Origin: Apiosordaria backusii
Lineage: Eukaryota; Ascomycota; Sordariomycetes; Sordariales; Lasiosphaeriaceae
Reading direction: 5' to 3'
DNA: 64,000 bases
Assembly: GCA_030549205.1 (NCBI GenBank)
Contig: JAUKTV010000005.1
Span: forward strand, 806,001 to 870,000
The number at the start of each line of letters is the position of its first letter. The stretch's first letter is position 1. Both the position numbers and the translations under genes were made by a program. Below are positions 56,895-64,000 of the stretch, piece after piece. The notes below the pieces were generated by a model. It had not been told where the DNA came from. It worked only from the letters and a program-made list of their open reading frames with translations, and made no database searches.

Positions 56895-57671
56895 ATGGAA
56901 CCTCCATCAGCCAACACCAAACCCTCCTTTCATCTCTTCCCGCTTCTCCCCTTCGAGCTTCGGGTTCACATATGGCGCCTTACCGCCACCCCCCGCACGG
57001 TAGAAGTGCGCCTCCGGTACAACAGCGTGGCCCTCGATCACCAAGATGGTGAAAATACACTCTACCTGCCCCAGCCCTACCCAGCCCTCATCACCGGCCT
57101 CACCCCCATCCCGGCCCCTCTTCACACCTGCAGTGAAGCCCGCAACGCATTAATTCTAGGACGGCAGGCTATATATCAAAAGGCATATGCAGACTGCATC
57201 CGCCGTTTTATCGGCAAGCATCACCACTATAGTAATAATACTGCCAATTCCACGAGCAGGTATATCTGGGCAAACTGGTCAATCGACACCCTATCCATGG
57301 GGCCAATAAACCACATCCGCGACTTGTACCCTGCTGCCGAAGCACTAACCCCAAAGAGACTGCGGTTCTGGTGGGGATTGGAGAGGTCTGTTGCCGACGT
57401 CTTAAATCTTCTGCGCAATCTCTCTGCTTTTAAATACGTAAAGGAAGTCGAGGTGGTTTGCGAGGGCGGGATTCAAGAAGGGAATCATTCGTGGGGCATC
57501 AAGCATCGCAGCTCCCTACCTTGGGTGTCGGATGAACTGGTACAGTGGAATATCGAGACATTTTGGCTTGTCGATCCGCTAGATGAGAGGAACAAAGTCA
57601 GGTGGACGGAGTGGAATCTTTGGCGCGCACAAAGGAGGCCCTGGGATAAGGTGCCTGGGGCCGAGGTGTAG
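56895..57671 (+). CDS. 2EXR-domain protein (258 aa)
   Basis: Single exon, ATG at 56895. Intact: SFHLFPLLPFELRVHIWRL, PRTVEVRLRY, LITGLTPIPAPLHTCSEAR, RYIWANWSIDTLSMGP, YVKEVEVVCEGG. It is shorter than its neighbours because the acidic/charged insert is absent and the C-terminal PCGVENV block is replaced by a divergent Trp-rich tail. It is the only one of the three cluster copies that is open as given. Function unknown. Confidence 0.8.
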   Translation: MEPPSANTKPSFHLFPLLPFELRVHIWRLTATPRTVEVRLRYNSVALDHQDGENTLYLPQPYPALITGLTPIPAPLHTCSEARNALILGRQAIYQKAYADCIRRFIGKHHHYSNNTANSTSRYIWANWSIDTLSMGPINHIRDLYPAAEALTPKRLRFWWGLERSVADVLNLLRNLSAFKYVKEVEVVCEGGIQEGNHSWGIKHRSSLPWVSDELVQWNIETFWLVDPLDERNKVRWTEWNLWRAQRRPWDKVPGAEV

Positions 57672-57809
57672 AATGCGTAGCACAGGAGGAGGAGGAGCCT
57701 GGAATCGTGATAGCACCGCAGCAACTTGTATGATGTGTTGCTCGTATGAAATTTAGAGTGATTTCTACTTTAATGTGGTGCAAGAGTATATCCCATTGCG
57801 TCAGGCCAC

Positions 57810-60187
57810 TCAGCCCTTCCTGATCGGCTGCAGTCCAAAAATCTCATCTGGCGAAACCGTCCTTTCCCCTGCTATTCCGTCGCTGGGAACAACCTCGCCA
57901 AACAAAAAGGCGTTCTTTTCGCGGCTGGGGTTGTGCTTTTTCTTGCCGCTGCTGCTCAAAGGCCGACTCGGGGGCGACCTAGCTGATATTGTTGTATCTG
58001 GCTCCAGCATCCACGCAAAGGAGGATTGGGCCAGGGTTGATCGTGTGGGTATTGGTCCATTTGGACGCTCTTTTGGCGTTGGACTGGTTGCCGGGGTTTG
58101 TAAGACAGAAGGCGGAGGTTCCGATTCAGGAGGCGGTGCTGGCGGTGGTGTTTGTTTTCTTTCTGGGGGTCAGTGTCCATCTTGTCGACATTTTCTTGGC
58201 CGACAGATTCTACATGCGGTTCTTCTGGTACCGATGTCAACTGCTTGTTTCGGTCGGACGAAGCCGGCGATGAGAGTCGACTTCTGGCTTCTTCAGCGGC
58301 CGAGGATGCCACAACCACTGGTGTAATGTCCAAAGCAACTGTCGGCGATCTGATTTCGGGGTGGGTTGAGATGCTTAATGTTGCAAGGGTTGGAGGTTCC
58401 TCCTCTGGCAAATCTAGCGTGGAATCCTCCAAACAGGCCTTCACATACTGTATCTTAGCTGTGGCAACTTCGACCGTCTCGAGCTGTTTCTGCTTGTCGC
58501 CCTCAAAGTCCGAAGCTACCAGCTGTTTCAGGCTCGTTATTGACTCTTCTAACATGGTTGCTAGCTGTCGGTTCCTCCGCTCCAACATGGAAACAGCCAG
58601 AGGATGGTCGGAAAACAGTGATCTGTTTATCCTCGGCAAATTGCGAGCCTCCTGAAGACCTTGCATGTTGCGACGAATTTCTCCGACAGCATCACGAACA
58701 GCATCATTGATGCCGAGTTTCTCGCTTTTTTCAATCACATTTTTGGCAGCTCCACGGAGAATCGCCTCGACACCACCGGGTTGTTGCAAGAGTTTTGTTG
58801 TTGAAGATAACGGTGACCTGGCACCGAGAGTTCTCTGTCGAAGTGAACCGAAGCCTTGAAACGATGGGGTGGACGACCGCGAAGGAGTCGATGTCGTTGT
58901 TGCTGTCACCGATGCCGCCGCGGGGAGTCTACCGCTATATTTGGCAATTAATGCGACGCCGCCTGCGGCATCAAAATGATTCTGCAAGTATACAGCGTCA
59001 TCGACAAACGTGTGAGGGCCATGAGGTGGTGGAGGAGCCGGATACTTTAAGAGCAGTTGAAGCGCCACCGAATAATCAGCTTCCAGAACTGAGATGTGGT
59101 TAGCTGAGTCGTCTATAGAGAAAGGAGGTGTTCCACATACGCGTCCATCTGATTCTGAGAAGCATAGCTACGCAGATGAGATCGATCATTTCCAGGTTTG
59201 GATCAAAGGCAAATATGGCATCCCACAGAACCATGGTCTGCTCAAAAGGAAACTCCCTGCCAAAAAGGAGGCGGATCCAACGTCTGATATTGTGGTCAGT
59301 TGTTGTTGTTTTCTCAAACATTTTGCTTCAATTTTGAGGAGGTCTTACATTAAGAATATTTGTGGTAAGATTTCAATATTGCGCAGGTGGTTTGCGAGTT
59401 CTTGGTCAACTTTTAGCAGGGCGACCTCATGAATATATTTGCTTTTCTCGACAATTGTGTTTTGCTCGACCTCGTAGAAGGCGCCAGCCCGGTCCATAAC
59501 CTTGGAGAACAGCGCAAAAGAGTCATGCTCGACATGAGATGAGTCCAGCAGTTCCGTGATGATGGGATCGAGAAGGCCGTCGATCGAGAACTCCTTTGCG
59601 TTCACCGAGTCCTGCGCCACGACGTAGACAATCGGTGCAAGTAACTCGTGCATACCCTGACGGTATCCGCCGGCCGATGGGTTGAGTTTGCAGTAGAGGA
59701 ACAGAATATCCAAGATCATGTTCTGTATGACCTCCCGATGATAAAACGGATCATCTGGAAGCCGAGACACATCTTGCTGGATTTCGGCACGGATAGCTTC
59801 ATCCTTGCGAACAGTGATCCAAGGGGAGTCGGGGTCGTCTGCAAGAGGATCGAAAGAAAGTGTGGCGAGCTGTTCGGGATGTCTGATGTATTTGAGATGC
59901 TGCTCACATAACGCGTCATATGAGCCCCGGAGCTGGCGCAAAAGTTGAGGCCATTCTTCAGCGGAAGCGTCCGGGAATAGCAGGAAACCCTTCCAGCAGA
60001 GCGAGCGCAGACCAGCTACGCAAGGACTCTCCTGTCCATTAAACTTGATGGCCCGTTGTAAGTCGGATATCCTGGGTCCATGTTTGAATGTTTCCTCCCA
60101 TCTCAATCTGCGGCCATGCGTTAGATGCAGGGACTCGAGAGGAGGGGGGAGATGTGGGTCTTACTTTGTTTCTGCTGGTGACCTCAT
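57810..60187 (-). CDS. TBC-domain Rab GTPase-activating protein, TBC1D5-like (about 734 aa), one apparent frameshift
   Basis: Exons in transcript order: 60187-60165, 60107-59349, 59283-59141 and 59088-57810; introns 57, 65 and 52 nt. The first coding exon is 23 bases. The TBC domain spans about residues 20-330 and keeps both catalytic fingers: Arg123 in IQQDVSR and Gln158 in YRQGM, so it should be active. The domain order and RWIRLLFGREFPFEQ/ILWDA-like blocks resemble TBC1D5, which acts on Rab7 at endosomes with retromer. The disordered C-terminal part changes frame at five G on plus (58165-58169). The frame after it holds the family-like tail RSTLAQSSFAWMLEPD and ends at 57810. 2204 nt becomes 2205 with one base. 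Confidence 0.87.
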
Positions 60188-60793
60188 GATGCACGTCCAG
60201 CATGCTCTGTAAGCCGCAATATGTTGTTCGTATGCCTGGGCTCTTCTGAGACGCCCTCGAAAAATGAGAATGTCTTCTTATATGATTTATAAAAGATCAG
60301 ATCTACTGTACGTTCATTGCATGTACGAAACAAGCCACGATCCAATGCAATGGCGCAGTGATAGCTGAATGTGGGGCGTGTATCCCAGCCAATCATGTGG
60401 TGCGTGGCAGGGATATCAGCCCCTTGTTTCCAAGCCTCTGTCTGGCCGCCGCCGCACTGTTGGCCATCCAATCTGTGGACTCGTTGGATTTTGAACCTGT
60501 TGCAGATATAGCTCCAGGCTGCCCAACCAAGAGACCCGAATAGCTTCATCTTGAAAAAAATATCACGGGTATCGAATGAGTCATTCATTATTCTCATCTT
60601 CACAATCATTGAACTTCCCCATCTTCTCCCAGCTTTGAAGACACTATCCGTAAGGTAGGATCCTTGCAGCGATCTCGTCAATGTGGGGCACCTCGCCAGT
60701 CTTCGAACCCTGTCCTTGAAGGTTTTGTTACGCATACGGAGTATTTACCTGCCTGATGGAATCAACGTGTATGAAGGAACCATATAGCCCATA
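60188..60793. promoter_or_regulatory. Divergent promoter TBC gene / adaptor-like gene
   Basis: 606 bp between opposing start codons. A minus-strand open frame (60184-60735) crosses it but has no family features and overlaps the TBC start. No motif is assigned. Confidence 0.45.
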
Positions 60794-62581
60794 ATGTCGG
60801 CCGATCTCTTTGCTGCTTTCGGGGACACGCCATCAAGTTCGGCCCCCCAGCAAAACCAAGCCAAACCAGCTCAAGACTCCTTCTCCTTCTTGGACTTTGC
60901 TTCCCCCACTCCCCAGCCACAAACACAAACTCAAAACACTCAGCAGCCTGTACCATGGCCACCTATTCAGCAGCTGGCCCCGACGCAGGGGAGCTCATTT
61001 TTAACAGCTCAGGTCGGTCACCCTCAGGCAAACAACAGCAATGTCTGGGGTGATTTGGGTGGTTTAGGGGGCTTCCAAACTCAAACCACGACAGCGCCAG
61101 CCCCTCCAAAAGCATCCACCCCAGTACAGGATGACGAGGAAGACGAAGATGACTGGGGAGATTTTGAAGCTGCAACCAAGCCGGCCAATTCACCACAGCC
61201 TCAGCCCCCGATGGCGAATACTGCGTCAAGAACCCGTGTTACGAGGGCATCAACCATGGATTTGATGGGCAACAAACTGTTCAACCTCGGATTGGAAGAC
61301 TCACTGAAACCAAAGAGAAACCCGGATCCCGATGTGCTCTTTGATGCCGATTTTGAGGCGGATAATGTCGCCGAGGATGGCGATGATTTTGGCGATTTTG
61401 AGGCCGTAACTCCCCCTGTGGTAAAAGCCGCTCCTACAAGACCTGCACAGGACTTACTTGGGCTAGACATGGGCCCGGCACCATCATCCAAGAAAGCACC
61501 TCCGGGATTGACTCTTTCCAACGCGGCTCTCCACGGAGGCCCTTCGGCTTATCCGCAAGCACCAAAATCACCCTATGGATCATCCTTTCATGACCGAAAG
61601 CCCGATCTCGTCAAGGAACTTCAGGTGAAACCACCGACCGGAGTACGCAATATCCAGGAGGCGAACGAAGCTTCCCCGTCTCCTATCACGGCATGGCCGG
61701 AAGTGGATGAGGGCTTTGGCAACAAGTGGGAAGAGTTTAAAGATATTCCAGACACCACCACTAAGCCGACAGCCGGGACAGTCCAACAGTCCAAGACCAA
61801 GACGACCTCCAAATCAAAGCCAACTCTAGCTCCCGTATCTAATTCAGAGTGGGAATGGCAAGACTGGGGGGCAACCGAAGAAAAGACCCCTGAAAATAGC
61901 AATCCACCAACACATGAACCGCGTGGCCCTCCACCGACCAACATCCCTCCACCCTCAGTCCTCCTCTCCCTCTGCCCCCAACTGCTCGATCTCGCCACAA
62001 CAACCCTTCTCAAGCCTCTCCTCACCCTCTCGACCACTTCCCCTGGTTATCAGCGTATAATTTCCTCCACCCAAACTCTCGCTTTTATCAAAGGTTACCT
62101 CGCCCTCGCCACGGTTGCGTCGAGGTTAATAGCAGGCCGCAAGCACCGCTGGCATAGGGACAAATTTCTGTCTCAAAGCATGTCCATCTCAGCGGCGGCA
62201 GCAGGCGGGAAACCAGGCATGAAACTCTCAGGTGTAGACAAAACTCAGTCCGTCCGCGAAGAGCAAGAAGTGGCCGAGGTCATCGAAGTATGGAAGAAGC
62301 AAGTCGGCAGACTACGGGGTGTTGTTGCCGCAATGAACACCGCTCATCACGAAAGCCTCAAGATTCCCGAGCTCGCCCAAAATATGGCCGTTACCACGGC
62401 AAAGAACGTACCTACCGCTCCGAAAGCTTGCGTCGTCTGCGGACTGAAGCGAGATGAACGAGTCTCCAAGGTGGACTATGAAGTCGAAGACAGCTTCGGT
62501 GACTGGTGGGTCGAGTTCTGGGGGCATCGGCAGTGTGCCAACTTTTGGGTGGAGCATGAGAAGGAGCTGCGCCAGCGGTAA
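60794..62581 (+). CDS. WGDF/FGDF-motif protein, possible clathrin-adaptor accessory factor (595 aa)
   Basis: Single exon, ATG at 60794. The N-terminal 400 residues are disordered and Pro/Gln/Ser-rich with two acidic aromatic motifs, DDWGDFE (120-125) and DDFGDFE (197-203). Such WG[DE]F and FxDF motifs bind the ear domains of AP-1/GGA and AP-2 adaptors, as in aftiphilin and other endocytic accessory proteins. The C-terminal third is folded: helical, with LLSLCPQLLDLATTTLL, then a putative small metal-binding element, Cys546-x2-Cys549 (CVVCGLKRDERV) with HRQC near the end. It is divergent from the TBC gene, which also belongs to membrane traffic. The trafficking role is inference from motifs; I do not recognise a name. 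Confidence 0.8.
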   Translation: MSADLFAAFGDTPSSSAPQQNQAKPAQDSFSFLDFASPTPQPQTQTQNTQQPVPWPPIQQLAPTQGSSFLTAQVGHPQANNSNVWGDLGGLGGFQTQTTTAPAPPKASTPVQDDEEDEDDWGDFEAATKPANSPQPQPPMANTASRTRVTRASTMDLMGNKLFNLGLEDSLKPKRNPDPDVLFDADFEADNVAEDGDDFGDFEAVTPPVVKAAPTRPAQDLLGLDMGPAPSSKKAPPGLTLSNAALHGGPSAYPQAPKSPYGSSFHDRKPDLVKELQVKPPTGVRNIQEANEASPSPITAWPEVDEGFGNKWEEFKDIPDTTTKPTAGTVQQSKTKTTSKSKPTLAPVSNSEWEWQDWGATEEKTPENSNPPTHEPRGPPPTNIPPPSVLLSLCPQLLDLATTTLLKPLLTLSTTSPGYQRIISSTQTLAFIKGYLALATVASRLIAGRKHRWHRDKFLSQSMSISAAAAGGKPGMKLSGVDKTQSVREEQEVAEVIEVWKKQVGRLRGVVAAMNTAHHESLKIPELAQNMAVTTAKNVPTAPKACVVCGLKRDERVSKVDYEVEDSFGDWWVEFWGHRQCANFWVEHEKELRQR

Positions 62582-64000
62582 TCTCATTTTTGTTAATATC
62601 TGCACAATACAATTTGGCGATATGCTTCTTGCCTTACCGACACAGTCAAAGCTGAAGATCACGAAATGATTTCCCTCCCGCCCTGCAGTTGCCTGCCGTG
62701 AAAGCTGAGTGGCTCAACTTAGGTACACACCAAACAGCCGAGAGAAGGCTGGAATGAAGGCTGGATCCAGCCGCACTGCTCGCTCGGGTCCGTCTCTGTC
62801 ATGTTTCGGGCAATGGCAGGCTGTGCATGAACGCCTGGTGACCCTATTTCCTCCCTTTCTTCCCATCCATCGGGGACAAGGATCCAGTGACATAGGGTTA
62901 GGGTTGGACTAGCCACTCGCCCACCTCACAAGCGTGCCTCGGCTCCCCGCCATTGTTTCGGGTCTCAAGCTCCCCTCGACCCTCCACGGAGAAGCTATTC
63001 CTGTCTCTCGGAAAGCCTATCAAACCTCAAAACCGTTTTGCAGAATAAATATTTGTCTCATCACACACAGTTACACAGCTACATCCTCGCAAGCCACAAA
63101 GGACAAAATCTTCCGGGACAGGGCCACGTACCGGACGAGACACCACCACCACAACCACCTCATACACATACCAAAAACCTTCAAGAGACGGGATTGGACT
63201 GGACTGGAAGAAGCGCGGCACTCGGTCCCGGCTCCGATTCCGACAGCTCGCATTTCTGTTGTCCAACAATTACTACAGCACAAACCGAACAGACGACGTG
63301 CATAAACTGCGTGCATATATTACAACATACAACTCATACATCCAATATCTTATACCGCCAATCCAACAGCACAGAATTTCCCTTTTGGGATTACCTCACA
63401 TTCTCTCTCAACTAGTATCCTGTCCTCGGGGCACTTGTGGCAAAAAACCAAACCCCCATTACCGCCATTCTTCTGCCTTCCACTGAAGGGCACCATCAGT
63501 ATCGCAAGCAAGATCCGATCGAACCCAACAGCAGCCGACAACACCCGTCCGTCTTTTTGAAACATCTCTCTCTCTGCGTGCTGTACCCGAGACCGGAAAA
63601 ACTACGTACCTACCTACCTACCCAGTGAGTCGATTAACCTTTCCGTTCCTACCCATTAACCTTTCGTAGCTTTTTCCTCTTTTGTCTTTTCCTGCTTCTC
63701 ATTCATTCCCTGCCCCCGGTCAGTCAGTCAGTCAGTCAGTCAGTCAGTCAGTCGAGAGAATCAGAGATCATCCCCCCATCACAACCTTCCAGTCAGATAA
63801 ATAATACCCTTAAGCAAGGGGAACAAAACAAAACACACAGACACCGAACAGGCAGTCCCCTATTTTATCCAAACAAAACCTTTCAAGATAGACACACAGA
63901 GACAGACAGAAGAAAAAAACATGTGGAAACTACGTGTCGATGTGTTGTTTCACCACGGACCGCGTTTTACAACGGTCTTTTTCTGCGAGACAGACAGACA
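62582..64000. other. Right-edge non-coding region, promoter-like
   Basis: 1.4 kb without a supported gene. It includes a double telomere-type motif (62893-62905), a CTAC repeat (about 63605-63621), an eight-unit CAGT microsatellite (63721-63752) and CAGA-type repeats to the edge. The C/T-rich sequence with many short repeats is like the long leaders of other genes here, so a plus-strand gene probably starts beyond 64000. Confidence 0.4.
63721..63752. repeat. (CAGT)8 microsatellite
   Basis: Eight perfect tetranucleotide repeats in the right-edge leader-like region. Confidence 0.95.

Noticed and set aside
16235..58169. Programmed ribosomal frameshifting in five genes
   Set aside because: Unrelated genes, different positions and no shared slippery heptamer or downstream structure seen; all share only a G/C run, the usual site of sequencing undercalls.
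60184..60735. 183-codon minus-strand ORF upstream of the TBC gene
   Set aside because: Overlaps the TBC start codon, no family features, and the spliced start MRSPAETK-LRWEE explains the gene better.

Overview
The window is nuclear DNA of a filamentous ascomycete, most likely a Sordariomycete close to Sordariales. The signs are compact genes, mostly 49-180 nt GT-AG introns with CTGAC-type branch points, long 5' leaders and families confined to these fungi (2EXR proteins, intracellular LysM proteins, Zn(II)2Cys6 regulators). I see no tRNA, rRNA, complete transposon, CRISPR array or secondary-metabolite cluster. I rebuilt 22 main loci by joining exons by hand. In each intact multi-exon model the summed exon length divides by three.

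Layout. 1-10 kb: a CENP-B-type HTH DNA-binding protein, then a PXA-domain protein on the minus strand with a 1.8 kb intron. 10-21 kb: MSS51 and RSE1 (divergent), an intracellular LysM protein and IAH1 (divergent). 21-31 kb: a protein with a PAM2-like motif and a retropepsin-like fold, a secreted GH30 glycosidase, THI6 and an isochorismatase-like hydrolase. 31-38 kb: a 2EXR protein, ADE13, and a Zn(II)2Cys6 transcription factor. 38-41.5 kb is an unusually long region with no gene. 41.5-54 kb: HEM1, a very large SAM+SNF2 translocase, and GSH2. 54-58 kb: a cluster of three 2EXR genes, at least one decayed. 58-63 kb: a TBC RabGAP divergent from a WGDF/FGDF trafficking-adaptor-like protein. The right end is promoter-like sequence with microsatellites.

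Most genes are housekeeping and unlinked in function: splicing (RSE1), COX1 expression (MSS51), heme (HEM1), thiamine (THI6), purines (ADE13) and glutathione (GSH2). The accessory part is the 2EXR family, the GH30 enzyme and the PAM2 protein.

The most striking global signal is that five otherwise intact genes (RSE1, isochorismatase, SNF2, a 2EXR gene and the TBC gene) each lose frame once at a run of 5-7 G/C bases. In each, restoring one base makes the coding length exactly divisible by three and recovers the conserved family sequence. The simplest reading is homopolymer under-calling in the assembly. A second global signal is a switch in many genes from C-ending codons near the 5' end to G-ending codons near the 3' end. 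The most interesting biology is the 21.8-23.8 kb protein: a coiled coil, a degenerate aspartyl-protease-like domain whose expected catalytic Asp is Cys, and a good PAM2 motif.
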